Source: Micromonospora parva
GTDB lineage: Bacteria > Actinomycetota > Actinomycetes > Mycobacteriales > Micromonosporaceae
Direction: 5' to 3'
DNA: 64,000 nt
Assembly: GCF_000718515.1 (NCBI RefSeq)
Contig: NZ_JNZS01000003.1
Span: 124,001-188,000 of the forward strand
Positions within the stretch are counted from its first letter, which is position 1. Every line of letters begins with the position of its first letter. A program made the translations under genes and the position numbers. Shown here piece by piece: positions 9,064 to 18,148 of this stretch. A model generated the notes under the pieces. That model saw nothing but the letters and a program-made list of their open reading frames with translations, was not told where the DNA came from and did no database searches.

Positions 9064-10377
9064 GTGAGTGCCCCGACCATGTTCCACATCGGACTCGTGG
9101 TTCCCGACTACACCGGCCAACTCAGCCCGATGGCCACGCTCGGCAGAGAACTGCTCCGGCGGGGCCACCGGGTCACCCTGATCTCCCTGCCGGACGCCGG
9201 AACGAAGTCGTTCACGGCCAGGTTCGCCTTCGCACCGATCGGCGAGCGCGAGTTTCCGGTGGGCTCACTGGCGCGCTTCTCCGAGGAGCAGGGTCGGCTG
9301 ACCGGCCTGGCCGCGGTGCGTTTCATCGTCCGAGGGTACGTGCGCGAGGTCGAGGTTCTGCTGCGGGACCTGCCGGTCCTGGTGCAGCGGCACGGCATCG
9401 ACGCGCTGCTGGTGGACCAGGTCTACGGCGCCGGCAACACCGTCGGGGACCACCTCGACATTCCGGTCGTGAACGTGTGCAACGCGCTGGCGCTGAACAC
9501 CGAGCCCGGTGTGCCGCCGTTCATGACGGCGTGGCCGTACCATCCCTCGCCGCTCGCGCGGGTGCGCAACATGGTGGGCGACCAGGTGATTGCCTGGGTC
9601 ATCCGGCCGGTGCTGCAACGGATCAACGACCGTCGTGCCGCGTGGGGCCTGCCGCTGATCAAAAGTGTGAACGACGGCTCGGATCTGGCCCAGATCACCC
9701 AACAACCGCCGTTCTTCGACTTCCCCCGCACCCGCCTGCCGGACTCGTTCCACTACACCGGGCCGTTCCACGACGAGGACAGCACCGAGCCGGTGTCGTT
9801 CCCGTGGGAGCAGCTCGACGACCGCCCGTTGATCTACGCGTCGATGGGCACCCTCCAGAACCGCCTCCCGCACATATTCGAGGCGATCGCCACGGCCTGT
9901 GCCGGACTCGACGCGCAACTGGTCATCTCCCTCGGCAGCACCGACGTCGAACCCCCGACCGGCCTTGCCGGAAACCCGATAGTGGTCCGGTACGCGCCCC
10001 AGCTCGATCTGCTGGCACGGGCGTCTCTCGTCATCACGCACGCCGGCATCAACACCACACTGGAAGCGCTCGCCCATGGCGTGCCGATGGTCGCGCTGCC
10101 CGTGGGCAACGACCAACCGGGCGTGGCCGCCCGACTCACGTACCTCGGCGCCGGCGAGTTCATCCCGGTGCACAAGGTGACTCCGGCGCGGCTGCGGGCG
10201 GCCATCGACACGGTGAGCGGCGACCCCGCCTACCGGGCGAAGGCGCAGCACTACAAGCGCCGGATCGCGGAGTTGGACGGCGTACGACGGGCGGCCGACA
10301 TCGCCGAGGAGGCGTTCCGGACACGCCGGCCGGTACGCCGAGAGATGTCCGAAACGACGGAAGGTGGCCGCCGATGA
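9064..10377 (+). CDS. GT1/MGT-family glycosyltransferase
   Basis: This 437-residue GT-B enzyme is of the macrolide/UDP-glucuronosyltransferase type. The N-terminus has HIGLVVPDYTGQLSPMATLGREL (acceptor side). The C-terminal donor-binding signature is HAGINTTLEALAHGVPM followed by ALPVGNDQP. Relatives include zeaxanthin glucosyltransferase and antibiotic glycosyltransferases. GTG 9064 has a GAGGGAG ribosome binding site eight bases upstream; ATG 9040 (ATGA overlap with the kinase gene) is an equally possible start. In context it probably glycosylates the lipid product. It overlaps the acyltransferase by ATGA. Confidence 0.88.
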   Translation: MSAPTMFHIGLVVPDYTGQLSPMATLGRELLRRGHRVTLISLPDAGTKSFTARFAFAPIGEREFPVGSLARFSEEQGRLTGLAAVRFIVRGYVREVEVLLRDLPVLVQRHGIDALLVDQVYGAGNTVGDHLDIPVVNVCNALALNTEPGVPPFMTAWPYHPSPLARVRNMVGDQVIAWVIRPVLQRINDRRAAWGLPLIKSVNDGSDLAQITQQPPFFDFPRTRLPDSFHYTGPFHDEDSTEPVSFPWEQLDDRPLIYASMGTLQNRLPHIFEAIATACAGLDAQLVISLGSTDVEPPTGLAGNPIVVRYAPQLDLLARASLVITHAGINTTLEALAHGVPMVALPVGNDQPGVAARLTYLGAGEFIPVHKVTPARLRAAIDTVSGDPAYRAKAQHYKRRIAELDGVRRAADIAEEAFRTRRPVRREMSETTEGGRR

Positions 10378-11552
10378 CCCCGCAGGCGGGACGGATGGCC
10401 CGGCAACTGCCGACCCTCAACGGTCTGCGGGGGCTCGCCGCGGTCACTGTCTTCTTCTCGCACACGACGTTGTTCGGCTTCTTCGCCGACGAGCGGATCG
10501 ACGACTGGTGGTACCTCGTTCTCAGCCGTACCGGCTCCGCCGCGCTCGGCTTCTTCTTCATCCTCAGCGGTTTCGTCCTGACCTGGTCGGCTCCCGACCA
10601 CGAGCCGAATCGCCGGTTCTGGCGCCGCCGGGCCGCCCGGATCCTGCCGAACCACCTGGTCGTCTGCGCCGTGTTCATCCTCCTACTGATCCTGGTACGG
10701 GGCGGCGCGCCGCTGTGGCCGACGGTGGCGAACCTGGCCTTGGTGCAGAGCTGGATCCCGAACGAGTTCATCTTCAACGGGGTCAACCCGCCGAGCTGGT
10801 CGCTGAGTTGTGAAATCTTCTTCTACGCGTCGTTCCCGTGGGTGCTCGCCGGCATCCGACGGCTCAACGCCACCTGGCTCTGGTCGCTCGCGGGTGGCAT
10901 CGTCGCCGCGATACTCGTCGCGCCCGCCTTCTCCCTGGCGTTTCTTCCGGCCGAGCCGACGTACACCTACGCGGACGCGGCATTTCCGCAGTTCTGGTTC
11001 GTCCAACAGTTTCCGATGATCCGGATGCTGGACTTCGTCCTCGGAATCGTCATCGCCCAGCTCGTCATGCGGGGGCTGTGGATCAGACTGAGCCTTCCCG
11101 GCGCCGCACTTGTCACGCTGGCCTTCTACGGCCTCTCCGAGGTCGTTCCGCTGCTCTACTCGGTCGTCGCGGCGATGGTCATCCCGCTCGCGTTGCTGGT
11201 GGCCGCTGCGGCCCGGGCGGACGTCGAGGGCCACCGCTCACCGCTGCGCGGGCGGGTCACCGGCTGGCTGGGCGACACGTCCTTCGCCTTCTACCTCCTG
11301 CACATCCTGGTGTTGTACGGCGCCGCCAACATGGCTCCGAACGGCTTCGGCGTCGCCGCCGCGCTCGGCGTGATGATCGGTGCCTACCTGGTGACCCTCG
11401 GCCTGGCCTCGCTGCTTCACGTCGGCGTGGAACGGCCGATGATGCGCCGGTTCGCCAAGCCCCGCAAACCGGCGGCTGCCCCTGCGGCCGCCGCGACGCC
11501 GGCCGCTGAACCGCTGCCCGTCGCGACGGGTGACGGGACGCGGGTCACGTAG
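10374..11552 (+). CDS. Acyltransferase-3 family membrane protein (OafA/YrhL-like)
   Basis: The 392-residue integral membrane protein has about ten helices. Family marks are LNGLRGLAAVTVFFSH near residue 14, with the conserved R and H, and RFWRRRAARILPNHLVV near 83. These enzymes O-acylate sugars or lipids at the membrane, using acyl donors from the cytoplasm. As the last gene of the operon, after the glycosyltransferase, it probably acylates the sugar or completes the lipid. The tail after about residue 355 is alanine/proline-rich and probably disordered. It ends 28 bp before a strong bidirectional hairpin. Confidence 0.85.
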   Translation: MTPQAGRMARQLPTLNGLRGLAAVTVFFSHTTLFGFFADERIDDWWYLVLSRTGSAALGFFFILSGFVLTWSAPDHEPNRRFWRRRAARILPNHLVVCAVFILLLILVRGGAPLWPTVANLALVQSWIPNEFIFNGVNPPSWSLSCEIFFYASFPWVLAGIRRLNATWLWSLAGGIVAAILVAPAFSLAFLPAEPTYTYADAAFPQFWFVQQFPMIRMLDFVLGIVIAQLVMRGLWIRLSLPGAALVTLAFYGLSEVVPLLYSVVAAMVIPLALLVAAAARADVEGHRSPLRGRVTGWLGDTSFAFYLLHILVLYGAANMAPNGFGVAAALGVMIGAYLVTLGLASLLHVGVERPMMRRFAKPRKPAAAPAAAATPAAEPLPVATGDGTRVT

Positions 11553-11579
11553 CGACAGTCGGACCCGGAACCGAACGGC

Positions 11580-11612
11580 GCCCTGGCTGATCCGGTCCGG
11601 ATCAGCCAGGGC
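11580..11612. terminator. Bidirectional terminator hairpin
   Basis: A near-perfect palindrome with arms GCCCTGGCTGATCCGG and its reverse complement separated by one base sits between the convergent acyltransferase and P450 genes. In practice a shorter stem with a loop of several bases will form. There is no U-tract, as is common for actinobacterial terminators. Confidence 0.75.
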
Positions 11613-11618
11613 ATCAGG

Positions 11619-12956
11619 TCACCTGACGGTCAGCGTGGCCCGGACCGCGCCGGCCGGACGCAGCGTGACCATTGGTACGACCTCCAGCCGCTCGCCACGC
11701 GTGTCGACCCGGTATCGGGTGAGCAACGCGCTCAGCAGGACGGTCATCTCCAGCAGCGCGAAGTGTTCGCCGATGCAACTGCGCGGGCCGCCACCGAATG
11801 GGAAGTAGGCGTAGCGCGGTCGGTCCTGCTGCCCGAGGAACCGGTCCGGCGCGAAGCGCTCCGGGTCGGGCCAGAATTCCGGATGCCGGTGCGTGACCCA
11901 GGGGGCGACCACCACCTTGGTATTGGCCGGAATGCGGTGTCCGGAAACCACGACGTCGGTTTCGGCCATCCGCTCCATGCTGTACACGGGCGGGTACAGC
12001 CGCATGCCTTCCATGATCGCGGCCCGCACCAGCTCCTGGTCGCCGGTGCCGGCCGCTGCCGCGACCCGTTCCTGCACCTCCTGGTGCTGACCCAGCAGAT
12101 GCATGGTGAAGGCCAACCCGGCCGAGGTCGTCTCGTGCCCGGCGAGCAGGAACACGAGCATCTGGTCGCGGATCTCCTCCATGGACAGGGTCTGCCCGGT
12201 CTCCGGATCCTTGGCCGCGAACAGCCGGCTGAGCATGTCCTCGGTCTCCTCGCCGCCGGTTCGCTGCCGGGCGGCGATGATGCGGTCGATGATGTCGTAC
12301 TGGGTCGCGCGGACCTGCGTGATCCGGCGCGATCGTGGAGTCGGCCAGCTCAGCGGCAGCTTGACGACCTGTAGGGCGCGTGCCAGCGCCAGGTCGCCAA
12401 GGATGGGCATGAGCTCCTGTAGCCGGGGAACGACCTCGTCGATGTCGTCACCGAACAGCGCCCGGCCGACCACCCGCATCGTGTAGCGCTGCATGACCTG
12501 GTAGAGGTCCACGACGGACCCGGCGGTGACCGCCATGTCGTCGACGACGCGGGCCGCCTCCTCGGCCATCAGCTCGGTGTAGCGGGCCACCCGGCGCGGC
12601 GTGAACAGCGGTTGCAGCGTCCGCCGCTGATGCAGCCAGCGGTCTCCGTCGCTGGTCAGCAGGCCCTCACCGATGAACTCCCGAAGGATTTCGTACGCGC
12701 TCGCGCGACGGCTGAAGACCTGGGGCGTGGTGAGGACCTGGTGGATGCCGTCCGGGTGGTGCACGTTCACCACGTCGACGCTGACGGCGCGTGGCCCCCG
12801 TGGCAGCCCGACGTGGTAGGCCACCACGTCGCCGTACCTGTGGAAGCCGTTCAGGATCGATCCCAGCAGGTCCTGGCGGAGTTCCGGCAACATGCCGAGG
12901 AGCGGATGACCGGTCGGACCCGGTAGGGCGGTGGCCTTGGACAACTGTGTCGTCAC
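11619..12956 (-). CDS. Cytochrome P450
   Basis: The 445-residue soluble P450 has the I-helix AGHETTSAG, the K-helix ExxR in EGMRLYPPVY, and the heme loop FPFGGGPRSCIGEHFALLE with its axial cysteine. The PPG-like N-terminus (LPGPTGHPLLGMLPEL) and overall motifs resemble the fatty-acid/terpenoid-hydroxylating 'eukaryote-like' bacterial P450s. It is convergent with the lipid-type operon across a shared terminator, so it may hydroxylate that product or be unrelated. No ferredoxin gene is adjacent, so the electron donor must come from elsewhere. Confidence 0.92.
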   Translation of the reverse strand: MTTQLSKATALPGPTGHPLLGMLPELRQDLLGSILNGFHRYGDVVAYHVGLPRGPRAVSVDVVNVHHPDGIHQVLTTPQVFSRRASAYEILREFIGEGLLTSDGDRWLHQRRTLQPLFTPRRVARYTELMAEEAARVVDDMAVTAGSVVDLYQVMQRYTMRVVGRALFGDDIDEVVPRLQELMPILGDLALARALQVVKLPLSWPTPRSRRITQVRATQYDIIDRIIAARQRTGGEETEDMLSRLFAAKDPETGQTLSMEEIRDQMLVFLLAGHETTSAGLAFTMHLLGQHQEVQERVAAAAGTGDQELVRAAIMEGMRLYPPVYSMERMAETDVVVSGHRIPANTKVVVAPWVTHRHPEFWPDPERFAPDRFLGQQDRPRYAYFPFGGGPRSCIGEHFALLEMTVLLSALLTRYRVDTRGERLEVVPMVTLRPAGAVRATLTVR

Positions 12957-13123
12957 GGTGATCCCCGTTCAGTCGATCGACGGACGTCGACTATATTTCC
13001 ACGCGCCGTACCCCTTTTTCAGCACAGAATCCCGGCAGCCGGCAGCGATGGTTGCCACTGTCGCCGTCGCCAGCAGGCAAGAGGTCGGCACCAACCGACG
13101 CCCCGCCGGTCGGTCGCGCAACG

Positions 13124-13165
13124 ACAGCCGGGCGTGGCACCGCTGGACGGCGCACGCCCGGCTGT
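13124..13165. terminator. Hairpin downstream of the GH43 gene
   Basis: Arms ACAGCCGGGCGTG and CACGCCCGGCTGT form a 13-bp perfect stem with a 16-base loop. It lies 44 bp past the GH43 stop on the minus strand, upstream of the P450 promoter region. It is a likely intrinsic terminator. Confidence 0.6.
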
Positions 13166-13208
13166 GCGGGGCGACGGGCGCGGCGGGCGCGCTCGCGTCG
13201 GCGGGTGC

Positions 13209-14864
13209 TCACCAGTGGCGGTACGACGCCCAGTCGAAGTCCGCGTAGACGCCCTCGGCACCCAGGTCCTGAACCCACAGGCCGACGAACGCGCCGGTGA
13301 AGCCCCAGCCCTCCGGCTCACCATCGACCAGGGTCGCGGCGTACTCGTCGGACAGGATGGTGGCGTCGAGCTCTGCCGGCAGCTCGACCCAGCGCGCCTC
13401 GCCGGCCAGTTGATAGGCGAAGGTCAGACTCGGGCCGTCGAAGGTGGCCCGCAACGTGATGTCGCCCGCGCTCGGCAGGTCGACGTGGCACGCGTCGTGC
13501 ATGACCCGCCGGCCGTTGTCGCACGACATCACCTCGAGCACCGGCTGGCCGTCGTCGTCGGCGGTCACGTAGGCGTAGTGCCAGTTGCGGGTGTTGTAGT
13601 AGGCGGTGACGCCGGCGAGCTGGCGGTAGTTGGCCGGCTCGAAGCGCATGGCGGCCGTCAGCTCGCACTGCTGCGCGGTGACGCGACGCGCGACCAGGCT
13701 CGGACGGTGCCGGCCGACCGGTGACTGGCCGCCGTGAATCCGCAGGATCGAGGGGTGCGAGGTGAGATCCACCCAGTCCGCGGTGGCGGGACGGCGCAGC
13801 GTCGACCACTCGGGGCCGAGCACCGGCTCGGTGAAGTCGTCGCGCTCCTCCGGCAGATCCGCCGCAGGCTCAGCCTCGCCCGGCACGGGCACGAGCACCG
13901 CCGGTATCCCGTCCTCGATGCGCGGCCACTCCCCCTCCGGCCAGTGCACCTCCTGGATCGCGGTCTCCCGGCCGAGCACGCACCGGCCGAGGGGGGTGTA
14001 CGGCCGGGCCGTCAGGTGCGCCAGGTACCAACGCCCGTCCGGCGTGGACACCAGGCTGCCGTGACCGGACTTCTGCAGCTCCAGCTCGGGACGGCCCTGC
14101 GAGGTGAGCAGCGGGCCGTCCGGATGGGCCTCGTACGGCCCGAACAGGCTACGGGAGCGAGCCATCGTCGCCTGGTGCGTCCAGGAGGTGCCGCCCTCCG
14201 CGGTCAGCAGGTAGTACCAGCCGTCCTTCTGGTACACGTGCGGTGCCTCGGTGACGCCGGCGGTGGTTCCCTGGAAGATCGTCCGCTCGGTGCCGACCAG
14301 GCGACGGGCCTCGCGGTCGTACTGCTGGATCTGAATGCCCGCGAACCGATCCCGGCCCGGCCGCCAGTCGGCGACCATCGACAGCATCCAGGTGGTGCCG
14401 TCCTCGTCGTGGAACAGCGACGGGTCGAACCCGCGCCCGTGCAGCACGACCGGGTCGGACCAGGGACCGGCGAGGTCGCTCGCGGTCACCAGATAGTTCT
14501 GCGGATCCCAGTATCCGCTGGCGAAACTCGCCACGTCGGCGTACAGGAGATGAAACTCACCATCCACATAGGACAGATCGGGCGCCCACACGCCGTTGGA
14601 GTCGCCCGCTCCGCTCAGGTCGAGAAGCCGCCGCTCGGTGATGACGCCACCGAGCGGGCGCCAGTGCACCAGGTCGGTCGAGTGGTGCAGCCGGACGCCC
14701 GGGTACCACTCGAAGGTTGACGTGGCGATGTAGTAGTCAGTGCCGACGCGCAAGATCGACGGGTCGGGGTTGAAGCCGGGAAGGACCGGGTTTCGGATCA
14801 GCCGGCCAGGCACCTCGCCGCCGTGGGGCCCGGCCGCTGCCGGACTCTTTGTTGCGGTCGTCAT
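13209..14864 (-). CDS. GH43 beta-xylosidase/arabinofuranosidase
   Basis: The 551-residue protein has a five-bladed GH43 catalytic domain followed by a C-terminal beta-sandwich (GH43 C2/concanavalin-like, from about 340). Catalytic acids are visible: D34 in NPDPS (general base), D147 in GFDPSLF (pKa modulator) and E206 in TEAPHV (general acid). No signal peptide is evident, so it probably acts inside the cell on imported xylo- or arabino-oligosaccharides. A 23-bp palindrome 22 bp upstream of the ATG is a likely repressor operator. No transporter for the sugar is adjacent. Confidence 0.93.
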   Translation of the reverse strand: MTTATKSPAAAGPHGGEVPGRLIRNPVLPGFNPDPSILRVGTDYYIATSTFEWYPGVRLHHSTDLVHWRPLGGVITERRLLDLSGAGDSNGVWAPDLSYVDGEFHLLYADVASFASGYWDPQNYLVTASDLAGPWSDPVVLHGRGFDPSLFHDEDGTTWMLSMVADWRPGRDRFAGIQIQQYDREARRLVGTERTIFQGTTAGVTEAPHVYQKDGWYYLLTAEGGTSWTHQATMARSRSLFGPYEAHPDGPLLTSQGRPELELQKSGHGSLVSTPDGRWYLAHLTARPYTPLGRCVLGRETAIQEVHWPEGEWPRIEDGIPAVLVPVPGEAEPAADLPEERDDFTEPVLGPEWSTLRRPATADWVDLTSHPSILRIHGGQSPVGRHRPSLVARRVTAQQCELTAAMRFEPANYRQLAGVTAYYNTRNWHYAYVTADDDGQPVLEVMSCDNGRRVMHDACHVDLPSAGDITLRATFDGPSLTFAYQLAGEARWVELPAELDATILSDEYAATLVDGEPEGWGFTGAFVGLWVQDLGAEGVYADFDWASYRHW

Positions 14865-14885
14865 TTCGCTTCTCCGTAACGGTAG

Positions 14886-14908
14886 CCTCGTCGAAAGTTT
14901 CGACGAGG
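14886..14908. promoter_or_regulatory. 23-bp perfect palindromic operator upstream of GH43
   Basis: Arms CCTCGTCGAAA and TTTCGACGAGG flank a central G, with no mismatch. The core CGAAA-N-TTTCG resembles sites described for LacI/XlnR-type repressors of xylan genes in actinomycetes. It is centred 33 bp upstream of the GH43 ATG, where a bound repressor would block transcription. No LacI-family gene is in the window, so the regulator would act in trans. Confidence 0.65.
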
Positions 14909-15653
14909 TTCGATCGCCTGATCGGCACAGACTAGCCGCTATTACACCTTAGTGACAATGGCGTTGGCCTGTACAGCCGCGTCATGTCCACTGTCGCTTG
15001 CTTCCGGAAGTTGCTCCGATAGTTCACCTTCACCACCTTCTTGCAGGCTTCGTAATTAGGGGCCGGGCGGCCCACTCCGGCACCGCTGACAGCCGGCCGG
15101 ATCCGGTGGTGAGGCGACCTGCCGACCAGAGGTGCGGGCGGGCGGCGCGGCACGGGACACGGTGGCCGGTACGGCCACCGGGCAACCGCCACCGGTGCTG
15201 TCGCGTCCGCTCCACGACACCCCGACAGCGGTGCCACCGCCCCGACAAGGTGCCGAAGCGGCGGTCGTGGTGTGACACCCGACTGGCTGCGGTTTCACAT
15301 CATTCAGCGGCGCAGGAATTGCGTGGCCCCGGCCGCCGCCACCGTTGTCAGCCGCCTAATGCCGCCACGATCTGCTGCCCTCTCACCGGCACGCCCGGAC
15401 GGCATCCAGGAAACTGCGGGCGTAACGCGGGGGTGGCACCGGACGGCGGCAGACGTACGCGCTGGTGATGGCCCCGCGCAGCCGCGGATGGGATGTTTGC
15501 CCGGTCCGAACGGGATGCGAGGCTGAACGTGTGGCCTCCCGATCGGCGTACACGTGAACAACCCTTGGCCGTCCGGCGGCCTGGACGGAACCGCGCTCCC
15601 CCTGCGGCAGCCCGACGACATTCTCGCCACGGCCGCCCACCGGTGACGCCCGG
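14909..15653. other. Gap of about 740 bp without a clear gene
   Basis: Frames here are short and lack family motifs. A 30-codon frame (15554-15646, GTG start) ends just before the AEC gene but shows no recognisable similarity and no ribosome binding site. The stretch should hold the promoters of the divergent GH43 and AEC genes. Confidence 0.4.
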
Positions 15654-16676
15654 ATGAGCCTGGTGTCGGCGTTCGTACCGATCTGGATTCTCACCGCGGT
15701 CGGCTACGCGGCCTGTCGTTGGGGCCCGCTGGGCGAGGGGGCGGCGTCGGTGCTCGGCCGGTTCGTGTTCCAGCTTGCGATGCCGGCCGCCCTGTTCCTG
15801 GCCCTGTCCCGAATGCCGCTGTCCGTGTTCGACGGCCGCTCGCTGCTCGCCTTCGCAGTGAGCACCGTCGCGGTCGTCGGGTTCGGGTGGGTCGGCGCGA
15901 GCTGGCTGTTTGGTCGCAGGCCCGGCGAACGGCCGATCTGGGGCATGGCCGCCGGGTACGTGAACTCGGCGAACCTCGGCATCCCGATCGCCACGCAGGT
16001 CCTCGGCAACGTGTCGTTCCTGGCGGAGGTGGTGCTGCTGCAGGTGCTGGTGGTGACGCCCGTGATCCTGGTCGCCCTGGACCGGCACAGCGACCCGGCC
16101 GGGCGGGTACGCGTCCGCCGTATCGCCTCCCTGCCGATCCGTAACCCGGTGATCCTGGCGTCGCTGCTCGGCGTCGCGTGCTCGGCCGCCGGCCTGCGAC
16201 TGCCGTCGGCGGCCGGCGCGTCGCTCACCCTGCTCTCGGCAGCCGCCGTTCCGGCCGCGCTGGTCGCGCTCGGCGCGTCGCTGCACGCTCCGGCGCCGAC
16301 ACGAGTAGAGCCGACAGAGCGGGTAGAGCCGGCGGAGCGGGTGGAGCCGGCGGAGCGGGTGGAGCCGGCGGAGCGGGTGGAGCCGGCGGAGCGGGTGGAG
16401 CCGGCGGAGCCAGCCGGGCTGGCCGAGCTGGCCGTGATCACCGTGCTGAAGCTCGTCGCACAGCCGGTCGTCGCGTACGTGACCGGGCTGGCCCTGCACC
16501 TGTCCGCGCCACAGTTGCTCGCCGTGGTGGTGTGTGCGGGCCTGCCGACGGCGCAGAACACGTTCATCTACAGCCAGGAGTACGGCGTCGGCGAGGCGGT
16601 GACCAACCGGGCGGTGCTGGTGACCACGACGCTGTCACTGGCCACAGTGGCCGCGGCGGCGACGCTGCTCGGCTAG
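15654..16676 (+). CDS. AEC (auxin efflux carrier)-family transporter with VEPAER repeats
   Basis: The 340-residue membrane protein has about ten helices in two halves, typical of AEC/Mem_trans permeases that move organic acids or amino-acid-like anions. The conserved NSANLGIPI segment lies near residue 102 and a matching GLPTAQNTFIYSQEYG near 295. Between the halves, residues 218-253 are six tandem hexapeptides (VEPTER, four VEPAER, VEPAEP) in the central loop, probably cytoplasmic. Most homologues have a short loop there. The start ATG has no strong ribosome binding site. Substrate unknown. Confidence 0.87.
   Translation: MSLVSAFVPIWILTAVGYAACRWGPLGEGAASVLGRFVFQLAMPAALFLALSRMPLSVFDGRSLLAFAVSTVAVVGFGWVGASWLFGRRPGERPIWGMAAGYVNSANLGIPIATQVLGNVSFLAEVVLLQVLVVTPVILVALDRHSDPAGRVRVRRIASLPIRNPVILASLLGVACSAAGLRLPSAAGASLTLLSAAAVPAALVALGASLHAPAPTRVEPTERVEPAERVEPAERVEPAERVEPAERVEPAEPAGLAELAVITVLKLVAQPVVAYVTGLALHLSAPQLLAVVVCAGLPTAQNTFIYSQEYGVGEAVTNRAVLVTTTLSLATVAAAATLLG
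16305..16412 (+). repeat. 18-bp in-frame minisatellite, six copies
   Basis: Six 18-base units (consensus gtggagccggcggagcgg) run head to tail inside the AEC transporter gene, the first and last slightly diverged. Because the unit is a multiple of three, copy-number change alters the loop length without breaking the frame. The near identity of the middle four copies suggests recent expansion. Confidence 0.95.
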
Positions 16677-16776
16677 GGCCTGAGCTGACCCGTCCAGCAT
16701 GCGTCTCGGTACGGCGAGCGCCCGACCCGCTGGCCGCCGTCGTCGACGACCAGCGGGACGGCAGCACGGGTGCCGA

Positions 16777-16813
16777 TGGGCCGCCAAGGCGCCGAGCGCG
16801 CATCGGCGGCCCA
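16777..16813. terminator. Hairpin between convergent AEC and protease genes
   Basis: Arms TGGGCCGCC and GGCGGCCCA form a 9-bp GC-rich stem around a 19-base loop, just beyond the protease stop on the minus strand. It is a plausible terminator for both convergent genes. Confidence 0.5.
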
Positions 16814-16818
16814 CCCCC

Positions 16819-18048
16819 TCAGCCGTTGTCGATGAGGCTGGCGATCTCGTTGTAGATCAGGTGCGCCTTCGCGCCCTGGTTCGACGGACAACCGCCGAGG
16901 TGGTGCAGGGCGATCACGCGGTGGCTGGCGTTCAGCACCGGTGAACCTGAGTTGCCACCGGAGGTGTCACAGCTGTAGCTGATGTTCCAGGTGTTGTAGT
17001 TCGCGTTCCGGACGGCGCAGGTCGCGCCGTTCTGGGCGTCCTCGTAGATCGACAGCCGCTTCGGGCTGCCGTCGCCGTGCCCGGGGATGTAGATCCGGGT
17101 GCCGTTGCTGGTGGCGGTGGTCGCCAGGTACAGCGTGCCGAAGCCCTGGATGGCGGCGAAGTTGTTGACCGAGAACAGGGTGTAGTCGAGTTGGCTGGAG
17201 CCGCCGCTGCTCACCTTGTAGAGGGTGGCACCGCTGACCTTGGTGCCAGCGCTGGGATTGGCACCGCCACAGGTGGCGCACTGGTAGTTGAACTGCATCT
17301 CGCTGCCGCTCACGGCGGACTGCGTCGAGAAGCAGTGCTTGTTCGTCAGCATCCGGTTGGTGTTGCCGACCCGCCAGGTGGTGCACATTCCACCGCCGCT
17401 GATCAGCAACCGCGCCACCGCCCTGCCGCGGGCGTACTCGGTGGGGTGGCTGTTCTGGTAGCACACCACGTCGCGGCGGGCGTCGGTGCTGCACACGGAC
17501 TGGGTGGAGAAGTTGTGCGCGGCGACCTCGGTGCGGTCGTATCCGCGCCAGAACCGGTCGATGGTGGCCGCGCTGCCCCGTGCGGGGCGGCTGCTGTGCA
17601 GTGTCACCACTGCGGTGTCGCCGTCCACCGACATCGCCCAGAAGCCCGGCTGTCCGTCGGTGGTGTAGTCCGAACCGGTCGCCCGGTTCAGGTGGCGGTC
17701 GTACCGGTAGCTCTCCTTGCCGTCGCGGCTCGACACGGTGACGTAGTCGCCCTCGGCCAGTCGCAGTGAGCTGAAGTGCACCTTGATGTAGGTGGCGCCG
17801 GGGTGCTGGATGACCTGTGTCCCGCCGTTGGGGGCGTAGGACAGCGAGCTGCCGACGGTGCGGAGTTCGCCGATCGTGGTCACACCCTCTGCCGAGAACT
17901 GGTTCGATTCCGGTGCCCGCTCGGATGATGGCGCGAGAGGGGCAACCGAGTACGCCTCGGCGGCGGGTACCGACAGTAGGCTCAGCCCGAGTGTGCAGGC
18001 AGCGAGCGCGACCGCCCCCGTTCGTAGGCGGTGCAGGGCATGTTTCAT
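16819..18048 (-). CDS. Secreted trypsin-like (S1) serine protease
   Basis: The 409-residue precursor starts with a signal peptide (residues 1-32, ending AAEA). An N-terminal beta-rich region to about 180 follows, then a chymotrypsin-fold domain. The triad is visible: H238 in TNKHCF, D288 in LDYTLF and S367 in GGNSGSP. Cysteines near 186, 196, 222, 239, 257, 260, 344, 360 and 387 could form disulfides. The pattern resembles lysyl-endopeptidase-type secreted proteases. ATG 18048 has AAGGAG six bases upstream; a longer in-frame start at 18075 is less likely. The product probably degrades protein outside the cell. Confidence 0.88.
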   Translation of the reverse strand: MKHALHRLRTGAVALAACTLGLSLLSVPAAEAYSVAPLAPSSERAPESNQFSAEGVTTIGELRTVGSSLSYAPNGGTQVIQHPGATYIKVHFSSLRLAEGDYVTVSSRDGKESYRYDRHLNRATGSDYTTDGQPGFWAMSVDGDTAVVTLHSSRPARGSAATIDRFWRGYDRTEVAAHNFSTQSVCSTDARRDVVCYQNSHPTEYARGRAVARLLISGGGMCTTWRVGNTNRMLTNKHCFSTQSAVSGSEMQFNYQCATCGGANPSAGTKVSGATLYKVSSGGSSQLDYTLFSVNNFAAIQGFGTLYLATTATSNGTRIYIPGHGDGSPKRLSIYEDAQNGATCAVRNANYNTWNISYSCDTSGGNSGSPVLNASHRVIALHHLGGCPSNQGAKAHLIYNEIASLIDNG

Positions 18049-18148
18049 CTGTCGCTCCTTCTCAGGAATCAGCACCGAGACGTGCCTTCGGTCTTCCTAC
18101 CTGAGATGACGCAAGAGATATAATCCCATCTATGTCATAGCGGTGCCG

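Noticed and set aside
15554..15646. A 30-codon GTG frame ending just before the AEC gene, considered as a leader peptide
   Set aside because: No ribosome binding site, no conserved or regulatory codon pattern and no attenuator-like hairpin after it.
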